This document shows, one piece after another, positions 31,441 through 42,596 of a stretch of DNA of 64,000 nucleotides (within the stretch, counting starts at the first letter, position 1; each line of letters opens with the position of its first letter). Source of the DNA: Armillaria gallica (taxonomy: Eukaryota; Basidiomycota; Agaricomycetes; Agaricales; Physalacriaceae); contig JBANDB010000006.1 in NCBI GenBank assembly GCA_037576215.1, forward strand, positions 5,766,001 to 5,830,000, written 5' to 3'. Made by a program: the position numbers and the translations under genes. Under the pieces are notes generated by a model. It saw only the letters and a program-made list of their open reading frames with translations, did not search any database and had not been told where the DNA came from.

Positions 31441-33406
31441 GATCGTAGGTGGGAGACGCGAGGGCAAGCCGCAGCATGGACCGGAAATGGAAGTTTCGGA
31501 CAAAAGTATCAGGAGTCCTTCTTTCCTTCGAACCACTATCGGAAGTTTGAGTCACCAGCATCCCCAGTCGCGCTGATCTCAGATTGGTTTCTCCTCGTGG
31601 TCCATACTCTCAACCGTATTCTGTCTCGCTTTCTGTAATGGCTTTGTTGATTGATAGCTGTTGCTCTATCCAATATTGTGCGTCCTTCTAGTCTTTTATC
31701 CCTACTTTACATTCTCATATTGTGATAGAACTGTTGCAACCCATGCATACAGCTCTCGCCATGCACCAGCACCAAATCCTGGCCCGTAGTTGACACAGCC
31801 AGATCACCAGTAGCGCGTCGTTTGCTTTCCCGCCCACGAATCCAATACTTTGCTCCCCCGAATTCTCGGCCACCCTCCCTGGTTTACCCACATCAACGAA
31901 CGAGCCACGGTGCCCAGGTGGAGGATTCCCATAGAAAATCAAGTGAAAGAATGCCGCTTTCCTTTTTTGATACCAACCAATACACTCGACTGGCGACGAC
32001 CGGATGTCCATTGAGATCTCGAGACAACGCTGTGGTGTTACAATCCTGTAAGCTTTTCCCCTTTACCTCGTTGATCTTTCGCTGAGGACTTTCCGAATAG
32101 GTGTATTCTTATGGTTCACCCCACCCTACCAGATTGCCGTCTCTGGCCATTCTCCCTCGCACTTCTGTATATCAAGGTGTCCGATGGCCTCGTGTGACGC
32201 TTACCTGGTGTGCGTCGCACATAGCCGTCGACTACTTGTTATCTAGACGGCTAGTACCGAGCTCGTTAATGGCCTCCAAAGGCGACGGGGCATAGAGGTT
32301 ATCTGTCAATTTAACAACTCTCGTCTTTCCATTGACGTATTGCTCGACGATTCGATTCTGAAGAGACGATCCAACCGAAGCCAAGAGATGCTGTCTTTTT
32401 GCTAAGAAGAGAGACAGGGCACCTATAGGATACTGATTGCACCTGGGCCAGGCATCCTTATTCCGTTCAACCTGCGAACCAAGGATTCGCCGACTTCATT
32501 GCTACCGGCCACACCGAGATGCTTGAAGAATATCCTGCTAGTAGCATGGCTTGGGGATTCGACGAGGCTGTTCAGTCAGCCCTGCGGTTCTCGTTCCGCG
32601 CATCTCACCCTGAGTACAAGTTACGTGCTTGTTGCGGCCAGGTTGATATTCTGCGCCTCCCTATCGAGTACTTGCGCAGGACATGGATGGTCCCTGCCCC
32701 AAGACGGTACACAGCCAGTTCTGGTTGGCCCCCTCTACCTCTCGAAGAAATGACGGAAGGAGATTTCATCTCATTTTGCTGGGGAAAAAACTATGGTATA
32801 TGTACGTATCATATCCACTTGAATTGTGGTCCGGATCTGATGCCTTGGTCCAGTGCATTTCCTATATGAAGGACGTAACAGACGTAGGCGGACATTGATA
32901 GTACCTCCGGTTACGAATGACGAGCGTGGTGGCTCATAGACATTTTCTAGGCGTCCCGATACGGGCTTCACGTCTTTTCTTGTGCGCACTGTAATCCCTC
33001 GAGTCCGTCAGCTGGGCGAAGTCTGGATCAACAAGAGAAACCAGAACTTCTGCGTCTGCGGCTCACTGATCATGTTCACCCAAAAAGTAATCCTCACCCT
33101 CAAGAGAGAATCTCGCCAATCGTCGCTTGAACCATTCCCGCGGGATTTGGCATGTTGATGTTGCCTAGCATGGAAGTAGGAAAGGAGGAAGGCCGTAGAG
33201 CCCCTCCCGCTCCCTGCGACGAGGCCAGCGAACGGGTATGACATCGCTTTGGACACTATCAAGGAAATAGACTGTTGGGAACAACGTTGAGGTATGAAGT
33301 GGACTCGTACGAGTACTTGGTCACCTAGGCATTATGATGCCAACGTGCTGTATTTCTGAACAATTTATTGCTTTTGCAGTTGACTTGGAACATAGCACTT
33401 TCATAT
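31441..33406. other. No recognisable gene (about 2 kb)
   Basis: Open frames such as 32519-32869 (plus, about 116 codons) have plausible coding composition but no motif that I can assign. A minus-strand frame at 31715-32011 also lacks a recognisable domain. Remnants of decayed genes are possible. Confidence 0.35.
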
Positions 33407-34259
33407 TCAGGAATGTAAATCGATATCAGTCACTGGTAGGGTATTGTCTTCAACCAGAGCCATCAAGCTAAACTCGAGGTTCCCACCAGTGCCTAGGTCC
33501 TTGACGTACTCCCGGATGAGCTCGAGGACTGGCTCGCTGAGGGCGTCCTGGTCTGGCGTGAGCTCTTTATCGGTTCGGCGTGCTCTGGTGCCGTCGATGT
33601 CGTAGACGACGCGTTTTCCGGTTGCCCTATCCTGCAGAACCCTACGGTCATGGCGAGTAAATGAAAAGAAAGAAATGTTCGTACCTCGCGAGGGACAAAA
33701 GCGAGATATTGACCTCCAGCATTGACAGAAGCATCTGGTACTGGCGTGCTCCCGCGTCTGCCAATTGAGCAGTGCGCCTCTTCAATCTCGCTGTCTTCCT
33801 CTAGGATACGAGCGATCTCAGGGCTGGAAGTCAAAGTGGATGCCCGTTCGAGCAGGCGCGAGAGAGGCGTGTTTGGTAAGATCTACATGGGCACATCAGG
33901 AATGTAGATGCGAAATACAGCAATATTCAACGTACATGTTTCCTCGCAGCACTATTACACACAGAGTGCAATATTGCGTGCAATCCACACGCTTCTCGGA
34001 TGGACTGCGGGACCCAGAATACTCTCGGGTCGAAGAGGCTCTTCGCTACGCGTTCCAGTACTTCTTCGTCAGACTTTCGAGGTAGGTCGTACGGGCAGAT
34101 AAAGATGAGGGCTAGTGCTGGTCTGGGAACGTCAGGATCGATGTCCAAGGAGAGGATATCGATGAATTTGAGGTTGGTGTCGACACCGAGGCTGTGGAGG
34201 AGCTCTGTGAAGAGTTCTGGGTCAGACTCGAGGGGAGGGAAGTGCTTTAGTGTGGTCAT
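33407..34259 (-). CDS. Ubiquitin C-terminal hydrolase (UCH, peptidase C12) with His-to-Gln change
   Basis: Exons 34259-33936, 33882-33685 and 33631-33407, with two 53-bp introns, give 248 residues, normal for UCHL3/Yuh1-type enzymes that remove small adducts from ubiquitin. The N-terminus FPPLESDPELFTELLHSLG is typical. The oxyanion Gln (Q85), nucleophile Cys (C91, in EACGLHAILH) and Asp (D187, in YDIDGTR) are present. The catalytic His position, nine residues after the conserved Pro, is Gln166 in GGQYLAFV. The frame is otherwise clean, so this may be a ubiquitin-binding pseudoenzyme, a recent point change, or a sequence error. Confidence 0.9.
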
Positions 34260-35436
34260 ATTTTGGTGTAAATAAAATATCTCTGTATGATATGAATAAA
34301 TGACTCTGAGGTGCCGCGGAATCAGATTTGGGAAGACGTCATGAGATTCCCACGCCATCCCTCTTCTTTCCTTCTTCCATGTCATTCAAAGCTTCATCCA
34401 TGTCCATTACTATGGCACTACTTTAACTTAGGATGACGTCGACCTTACTTGGGTATTGTTGGCGTTATTGTCTCCCTGATGGCTTCTAGTCGTACAACTT
34501 GAACACACTGCGATGTTGTAGTCGAAGACTGGCATGTTCCTCGAGTACGCCCATTCCTGTATGACACGCGACATAGCGATTCACCTTGATTTTTCCAAGT
34601 CATGACACGTATGAAGCTATGCTACCGTCTGTACAGGTACTCCAACGCAAAACGCAGTGGTGGCGAGTAATGCAAAAGGGAGTTGAACTGTGCGTCTTGA
34701 TTTTCTTTTTGCTGAGTTGTATGCTCATGTATCTACATAGGTGGAACCGTCGTTATGTCCGCTCGGTGGCTTGAATAGTCGAGAAAAACTGGGCCCGTAT
34801 GGCAACAGCGGAACGCAAAAGAAACACATACCTGACCACGCCCATCAAACTGTCTCGCTATGGACTCATCTCGTCGCTTACCGCTGCGTCCAGCGTCTAC
34901 GATCGAAACTATGAGCTTAGTGAGGGAATGATGTGATGCCTTTGCTTTGACTGAAAATCGAGACTTGGTACGCTGGCTTTTTCGCCGCTATATGCGCCTC
35001 ATACTCATTGATATCCAGATGTGTTCAATTTCGACTACCTTGCGACTACTAAGGACAACGAAAAGACACCGTTTCTTTTCCCGCTTTTGCATACCTTCCA
35101 TCGCCCATCGGCTCTGGATAAGGCGACTCCGGACCACGTCTTGCGTGCTTGTGCTTTCGCACTTACTCCGCCATCATCTGAGCCCGCGGAACTGCCAGTC
35201 GATGGCTCTATGTCGTCCGTTAGTCCCTCCGCCAAGCCCCGCTGGTGCCCCGGAAATACCGCTAGGACCTTCAGGCCATGTGATGATGCTATAGGCGTAG
35301 GGAGGATGGGGCTAGGTGTTTTGTTTATTACTGTCTAGCTATGTGTAGGCGTATCTCTGCTTCTTGAATATTCTATTTATTCACCAAAATAAATAGGACC
35401 TGATTCATACACGTTCCGTGGACCCCTCAAACCTTG
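34260..35436. other. No recognisable gene (about 1.2 kb)
   Basis: This stretch lies upstream of the minus-strand UCH gene and downstream of the minus-strand F-box gene. A plus-strand frame at 35021-35338 (106 codons, beginning FNFDYLATTKDNEKTPFLF after the start) could be a terminal exon of something, but I do not recognise it. Confidence 0.35.
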
Positions 35437-36720
35437 CTACACTACAATGTGCCTTTTGTCCCAGACGTGAATAATGTCTCTGGCTATCAAGGAGGCACAC
35501 GATTCTTGAACCGTGTTCCCAATATCCTTCACAACTTCATCCGGCCTTTGCCAGGCTTTCACCACAACGTCCACGCGCTTTAATGCACCCATTCGGTCAT
35601 GCTCTAGCGCCTGATTCAAGGCGCGCCATGATTCCCTGTCCAGAAATACGTTGGCGACACTACGATGCTCCACCGTCAGCGTCATATACTGGATCTTCGA
35701 TGTTTTTTCCTTTCCCAGTGCCCCGACCCACCAACGTATCAACCTAGGAAAACAATCCGACGATAGCGATACCGAGAGTGACTTTAAATGAAGCACGTCT
35801 AACGGCGGACATCGATTAACTTGTGTCACTGGTCAACACGGTATAGCTTGAAGAGATGACGATAAGCACTTACCATGATCCACCGGCAACACACAATTGT
35901 CGATGACTAATTCCTCCAGCGAATCTCTCGACAGATCCACCAATGCCCTGACCAGCTCCATCTGCGCCCGGTAGCATCTTCTCACCCTCAGCTTCTTTAA
36001 TTTCCCAAACGACATCACCCACGGAGCCGCTATCAACACTTCAACCACGCTCGCGCTTCCCTCCATATTCACCTCCAACTCCTCGATCTCCAGTGACTCC
36101 GCTGTCTGGCCCGGAAGCACCACCAGATACGGCGGCGCCATAATCACACCCAACGCCAGCTTTTTCAGCCCCCGAAACGTCGACAAAATGTTCGCGAACC
36201 CTGTGAGGCTGTCGAAGTGCACATAATCCAGGCAGAGATCTGTTATCTGAGGGGCCAAAACAGCGAGAGTGTGCTCGAACGACGGCGCGCACTGGTGTAC
36301 GCGCGAAGGGTTCCTCCATCGGAGGGCACGTATCTCTAGGGTGACCAAGTTCGGCAGCGACGCAAGGATCGTTGGCAAGGCGGGGTCATGTGCCACCCAT
36401 TGTTTATCATGCGCTGTCTTCCATAGGAGCTCGTCGATGAGGTCGTTCATCATCATAAAGTCCCTCTCGTCCTTGTCGCGAAACCCACATTCCGCCTCGA
36501 TCCGCAAAGACTTGACCAACCCACCGACATATGGGAGGAGCGGGAGGAACTGCCTCGCCGAGTTGGGCCGGGAGGGATGCCCGATGGTTATTCTGCTGAA
36601 AAGATGCGTGTGGGAGCGTGGGAAGAAGGATTTGCAGACCAGGGTACAGGACGCGAGAGTGCGGTGGTCGTGTGCGAGGTGGTCGATGATGAGGTCGGTT
36701 AATTCGGGTGGGACGTGCAT
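35437..36720 (-). CDS. F-box-like protein
   Basis: Exons 36720-35874 and 35828-35437, with a 45-bp GT-AG intron, give 412 residues. The N-terminus VPPELTDLIIDHLAHD and the following TLASCTLVCKSFFPR form an F-box-like helix set, the Skp1-binding part of SCF ubiquitin ligases. The rest has leucine-rich segments (LPNLVTLEIRAL, ITDLCLDYVHFDSL, LEIEELEV) in the loose LRR pattern common in mushroom F-box families, which are lineage-expanded. The substrate is unknown. The start is the first Met, directly before the F-box. Confidence 0.88.
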
Positions 36721-37598
36721 CTCAGTGCGACTTCTGAGACAGGTTGTCGTGCGAAGAATTTTCCGTGAAGATATACCTCACCGTAGCGGACGCCAGGCGC
36801 AACCCATTCGCGCTCACGCACTCACTCATTTCACATCGTGATTGATCGACATCCGAATGCCGCCTAGAGCTCGTTGATCCTCATGATGCATTGCCTTTTT
36901 CTCTGCATCGATAGGTATCCCTGGTGGTCCCTCCCGACTCGCACTCTTGGCCGGCGCGGCGCTCTCCGTAAGCGGAGGTGTTTGGCTTTATCCACCGGCG
37001 AGATGTCGACTACGATACGTATCGAGCAGTAAAGCGTGCTTTGGCCTACGCTTGGAGAGATGTCTTAGGCCTTTCAGTGCCTTCTACTCTCTTGTTCGTT
37101 GTCTAGCGGGCGGAATCCCCCTGCGAAGAGTTACCCTGGTCTGTGATGGACACTGTCACTTCGAGCTACGCAACATCGTTAATCCGGTAATCAAATTCCT
37201 GACCGCACTTCACGATTCACAGTCCGAGTCGCATTGATGTGTATCACGGTGAAGATTCCCGAAATTGTCACGGGACATCACCCCGAAAGCACGACCAGTG
37301 TTATCCCCGTTCACTGTGTGGATGCTGCCGCATAATACTACCTATCTACTCATAAACAGAGGCGAGCCACCTCGGGTTATGGCTGTCGAGATGTCGGGAA
37401 GGCTGTTCATGCATCGTTTCCTCCCAAATGCCGTGCTGGCGCCGCAACCACCGCTCCTTGCCAGGCCACTCTGGCTCAACTTAGCAGTGCACCCAAGATT
37501 GTATCCTTTCCTTTGGCTGTACTTGCCCCTTACTCTCTGTGTCTCGAGGGCAACATCGGATCATGACCGATGCATCGTCGGCCATCACAGCCTCTTGG
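36721..37598. other. Intergenic, no recognisable gene
   Basis: This divergent intergenic region lies between the F-box gene (minus) and the expansin-like gene (plus). Short open frames on the plus strand (for example 36947-37237) show no known motif. Confidence 0.4.
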
Positions 37599-37605
37599 TA
37601 TAAAA
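37599..37605 (+). promoter_or_regulatory. TATA box of the expansin-like gene
   Basis: TATAAAA lies about 105 bp upstream of the predicted ATG at 37710, followed by a CT-rich stretch typical of fungal core promoters. Confidence 0.5.
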
Positions 37606-37709
37606 CTCACTCCCTGGAGCCAACGCACTTCAGCTAGCCTCATTCCCAGGTCCGCCGGCGGTACCATCCAATCGGTTTCCCTTTCACCTTCTTCTCTTCG
37701 AACGTCTTG

Positions 37710-38669
37710 ATGATGTTTTCCGTTGCTCCCTTTCGAACCTACCTTCTCGTATACCTTCTCGCTGGGGCAGTGAGCGCTGTTGCCGCGAACCTACCACGCC
37801 AACAAGACCCGGGGAACCAGGTTTGGCCGCAAACTACTGCCGTGTCTACTACTGGTATCGATCCCAACACCGGTCAGCCTTACACTACTCCAATCACCAG
37901 CGACACGCCCAATACTGGGACTTCGACAAGTACTGCTGGTAGCCCGACCAGCACTGTTGCAGTCGAACCGCTAGACGGAGAGCACACCGGAGATGGTAAA
38001 CCAAATATCTCCCGTTTACTGCCGGAAATGAACTACAAGCCCTATAGGAACCTTTTACACTCCTGGTTTGGGCGCTTGCGGATGGAATAACACCGAGGCA
38101 GACCCCATAGCGGCTGTCTCGTATTTGCTCTTCGATTATTTCCCGTACGTCATTAGTTTTACACCAGAGACTTGCCCGGCCACTAAACGTGATGTTCACA
38201 GTGGCTCGACGACTAGCAATCCAAATATGTGTGTCATCCTTACACGAGTCGCTCAACAGCATGATTCTGACTAGCTTTTACCAGAAACCCTATCTGCGGG
38301 AAGAAGCTCGTGGCCCACTGTCCGTACCCGTTTCTCGTAGATGATCCCCCGTTCATTGACTCTTTCTGACCAGACACGGACCCACAAACCCAACAACAAA
38401 CCACCAGCCAAGAGATAACCATCGTAGATCGCTGCGCGGGTTGCGAGATCCGCTGGAGCGTCGACTTCTCCCCGAGCGTGTTCAGTACGCTTGCTAGTCA
38501 GACCTTAGGGAGGATCAACATAACATGGTCTTTTGTGGACCAGATTGGTGGGGAAACGTTGGCGATGCCGAATACGGCGGCTCCTGCTGCTAAGCGTGAA
38601 ATTTCCCGTGGTGCAGCTGATCTCAGAGAGGAGGGTCATGCACCCGGTTGGATTCCAAGAAGAGGTTGA
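37710..38669 (+). CDS. Secreted expansin/RlpA-like double-psi beta-barrel protein
   Basis: Exons 37710-37995, 38048-38228, 38285-38319 and 38374-38669 give about 265 residues. A signal peptide (YLLVYLLAGAVSAVAA) is followed by a Thr/Ser/Pro-rich linker and a double-psi barrel: GTFYTPGLGACGWNN, AVSYLLFDYFP, NPICGKKLVAHY, IVDRCAGCE and DFSPSVFSTLAS. Fungal relatives (barwin/expansin-like, loosenin-like) bind or loosen polysaccharides. The third intron uses a GTCCGT donor, which restores the conserved HYTDP. The 72 bases at 38145-38216 stay open but are bounded by GT and AG. Excising them would give a 241-residue protein closer to the family spacing. Confidence 0.85.
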
Positions 38670-39590
38670 GACAGATACGATGAATAAGGTATCCCTTCTG
38701 ACGTTTCGTAGACTTGCCGTTTGCTTGTTGTGTAAAAAGTAATGCACAATTTGTGATTATAGTAGGAGGCAAAGGCGAACATGAAGAACTCTGTGAGAGC
38801 CGTATGCCGGTTACCGGGTACATTTATGCTGGTCCCTGGATCTTGGCATTACCAGGATGATCTCAATGACCATCATAAGCAGTCCGACTATCCCATATTG
38901 CCTATCGGATGGGCAAACTTAGCTCTTCGCCCTCCTCCCCAAAGATGATCAGGGCCATCGGGAGATTTATCAAGTAAATTAAATGCTCAAACTAAACGCG
39001 AGTCACGACGCGACAGTCACGTGGTAATCACAATGCCGGTCTGCCGAAGTTGCGGTCACTGCCAATCCTCCACAGACACTTACGGCGACCACGAAATTAT
39101 GAACTGCCCGCAATTCCAGAGGTTAGAGGTGATTCGATTGCGAGACTGATATAAAATTGAATGCGAATCCCTAGAAGTGTTGGCTGGCTTCCCCTGCTGT
39201 CACCTAATAACACCCCAAGCCGGTACTATTTCAATCGCACGCCCATGTTCGTTCACTGACAGTAACGGAAGTCTTTTCTTTGTCAACGTATTTGTCTTGG
39301 CCAAGATCTGGGCTTTTACTCCGAGATAACTTCTAGGTAAACAGATCCAAGACTCGATTTCGTAAATCACTTAACGTTCATCAAGATGTCCATATCAAGC
39401 ACTCCACTCAATCTATATGGGTGGCCCAACTTATCTTCTGGGCGATTCAACTCCACCTCTCCGAAAGACATGTGCTGATAGTGTTTTGTTCTGTTTTGGA
39501 GGCCCGGAGGCAGTCATTGTGCGCCCTGACTTCTCCCGTAATTGAATGTAACGTACCAACTTTCTCACACTTCAGATAGTAACGACGACT
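38670..39590. other. Intergenic, no recognisable gene
   Basis: This spans the region between the expansin-like gene and the P450. I see no conserved frame. It probably contains the 3' end of the first and the promoter of the second gene. Confidence 0.45.
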
Positions 39591-41933
39591 ATGGCTTACC
39601 TTGACATCCTCGCTAGCCTCATCTCCATCTCCTTAGCTGTACATTTGTACTTGCGCCGGTCCCAGTCTTGGCAGCTCCCCTTACCTCCCGGTCCCAAGAA
39701 GCGATTCCTCACTGGAAATCTCAAGGACATGCCAACGTCGTTCGAGTGGGAGACATATTATAAATGGGGGAAAGAACACAGTGATATTCTTTTATGTGTC
39801 CGGAAACGAAGCCGAAACGCTGAACTTGATGCAGATTCCGATATCATACATTTGGACGTGGTTGGGACTTCTGTTGTTGTCCTCAACTCATTGGAGGCTA
39901 TTTCTGACCTTCTCGATAAGCGATCATCAATCTATTCAAGCAGGTAGGTATTTCTTTTCTTTTCTTTGCTATGAAAGTAACGAAGATTGGTAGAGCTCGT
40001 CTCCCGATGATCAGAGAATTGATGGGATGGGACTTTCTGGTAGGCTTCATGCCCTACGGTATGCCGTTCTCTCGTCCTTAATTTCGGCATTTCTGAGAAG
40101 CGTCCTTTTAGGAAGCGATTGGTATTTCAGCTTTTCCGTGACCTATTCGACAAAAAATTGATGTGCGTTTTAGGCGTGTTCATCGCCGCCTCTTCCAGCA
40201 GACATTGAACGCCAGAGCAGCATTGCGCTTCCGTCCCCAGGTACTCAATGCTGCCCGTGAAGTTTTGCGACGGTTATTGGACAGGCCTGAAGACTTCATG
40301 ACCTACCTTCGTTAGTGAGTAATTATCCATGGTCGTGATGTTCTTATACTAATGACCGAGCACTGAATAGTATGGCTGCTCGTATCATTATGTCCATTAC
40401 GTACGGCATTGATACCCTTCCAGAGGGTGATCCCTTCGTTACCGCTGCAGAAGAGGGGCTGCACACTATCGCGATGGCTGCTAGACCGGGAGCCTTTTTG
40501 GTTGTATGCCGAGATTTTGTTCTCAGGGACGTCAATTGACTCATGCATGTTCAACAGGATTCTCTGCCCTTTTTGAAATACGTGCCAGGTAACTTCTGCT
40601 CGTTGTTCTCCGCTAGACTTGCTACTGAGCACACTCCAGCATGGTTCCCAGGAGCTGGATTCCAGCGCAAAGCTAATGAATGGAAAATGTTGGCGCGAAG
40701 GATGGTCGACATGCCATATCACGAGGCGATACGCCTCATCGTCAGTTGTGTAATCGTTACTACATTCGCATAGTGGTAACAGTACTCCTATTTGTAGGCT
40801 GATGATTCGTACAGACCGTCCTTTACCTCGTCAAATTTGGGTAGGATAGGTCCCGAGCAAGATGTGGCATCCCAACAGCGGGTCGTCAAGAACGCGGCTG
40901 GAACCATGTACGCCGGTAAGTGTCTTCAATCAACGCTGATGTCAACGGGGCTGATTGTCGTCATTGAAGCTGGGTCGGACACGGTAAATCCCACATGCTT
41001 ATTGCCTAAAAGCATGTTTCATCACCCTCCCTTGTAGACCGTTTCCGCTCTTGCAACATTTATTCTTGGAATACTGCTTAACCCGGAAGCACAAAGAAAA
41101 GGCCAAGCAGAGGTCGACGGCGTTCTCAATCAAGAAAGACTCCCTACATTCGATGATGAGGGATCGATGCCTTATGTCACAGCAATCGTTAAAGAAGTGT
41201 TGCGATGGAGAAATGTCACTCCCATCGGTGAGGTCGCTGGGCATACCGATGTGTGTATCTGATAGATGTTTGATAGCCATTCCGCATCTTCTCGAAGTGG
41301 ATGATGTCTACAGAGGCTATCGACTTCCTGCTGGTTCCGTGGTCGTTCCTAACACTTGGTACGTGAGCCTTAGGCGACTGCAATATGATTTTGTTCAACG
41401 ACTATCCAGGGCTATTCTACACGATGAGGTTCGCCTTTTGCCGTGATTGTTGCAACGCTTGCATCTAAGTTTGTGATCATCTGCAGGTGGCGTATCCGGA
41501 CCCCTTTTCCTTCAAACCTGACCGATTCATGAAAAACGGACGACTGGATCTTTCAGTCGAAGATCCTGCAATAGCTGCATTTGGTTTCGGTCGAAGGTTT
41601 GACGAGTTCCTTCGGCTACTCAAACGATTTCCTGAACGAAAACTCTTCACAGAATATGTCCGGGAAGACATATGGCCTACGCATCTGTATGGATTACTGT
41701 AGCTTCGATACTTGCCGCTTTCGAAATCACAAAAGCAGTCGATGTGGATGGGATGATTATAGAACCCAATGACAAGGTTCGGCCAGGAATAGTTTGGTAT
41801 GCAACGTGTTTGTTTTCAAAATCTCAGATGGGCTGATGAACAATTCTGCAACAGCATACAAGAAGCTTTCAAATGTTCGATCAAACCTCGATCGAAAGAG
41901 GCTGAAGTTCTCATCTGCAGTTCCGAAGAATAG
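39591..41933 (+). CDS. Cytochrome P450 monooxygenase, 16 exons
   Basis: Sixteen exons (39591-39780, 39835-39943, 39994-40058, 40112-40121, 40174-40314, 40371-40503, 40558-40588, 40640-40740, 40798-40915, 40970-40983, 41038-41227, 41277-41358, 41410-41428, 41487-41596, 41653-41796, 41855-41933) give 511 residues. An N-terminal membrane anchor is followed by the Pro-rich hinge LPLPPGPKK. The I-helix AAGSDTT, K-helix ExxR (E357-R360, KEVLRWR), PDRF and the heme loop FGFGRRICPGR with Cys440 are all intact after splicing. It resembles mushroom CYP5144/O-methylsterigmatocystin-oxidoreductase-like families (from memory). It would oxidise lipophilic substrates at the ER; the substrate is unknown. Exons 4 and 10 are only 10 and 14 bp. 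Confidence 0.93.
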
Positions 41934-42596
41934 CTATTGGACCCGGCGACCGATTTATGCGTAAATATGATCCCGTGGATAGTGACCAATCAAGCGAATT
42001 CTCATCTTATACATTCATATGCGATGGCAAATCGCTTAAAGCACTTCAACCCTGACGGTGTTGTCCGTGCCACTTTTAACGTTATTTCATGTGACGGCAG
42101 CGCTAACTTAGCTATGAGGCTCAAGAACGTCAAGACTGCCCTCGACCGCGGAGTAGAAGGATAGTTCGTGACGTTCAGCGTCTGTGCTGGGCTGACTTCA
42201 CTTCCCGAAGGCCAATTTACGTCGAACTGTGGAGTATACAGCTCCAACTGTTAATGTCGCATTCTTCGATTTGCTTTTGCTTGCCCTTCTCGCCTTTTAT
42301 TTCTCAGATACAAAGAGATGCTTCGCCTTCCGTAGCCGTTCAAGGTCCCGTGGCCCTATTTACGGACAAATGCTTGACGACAACCCCAGAGTGACGATGC
42401 TTCTTATCCAAACTCAGATCTACCGAAGGACCGTGTCTGCATGTGGTCATTCTCGCGACGAATGATTCAATTTCTGGTATTCACCATGCCTTCGTTGTTC
42501 ATCTTAACACTCTAAATATGCTCTGTTGGCTGGCCATCGGACACTAAGATGGCCATTTAAAGCACCCTCCTCAGTCCGAATTACCTTCGACCAGTC
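41934..42596. other. Intergenic, no recognisable gene
   Basis: This 660-bp stretch lies between P450 and amylase-like genes on the same strand. No motif-bearing frame is seen. Confidence 0.45.

Noticed and set aside
32519..32869. 116-codon plus-strand frame as a gene
   Set aside because: No recognisable domain and no convincing splice partners.
38341..38373. In-frame TGA disrupting the expansin-like gene
   Set aside because: A GTCCGT donor at 38320 and CAG at 38373 remove the TGA and restore the conserved family segment.
41587..41652. P450 lacking its heme cysteine
   Set aside because: Continuous reading gives FGFGRRF and no Cys. A 56-bp intron at 41597-41652 restores FGFGRRICPGR.
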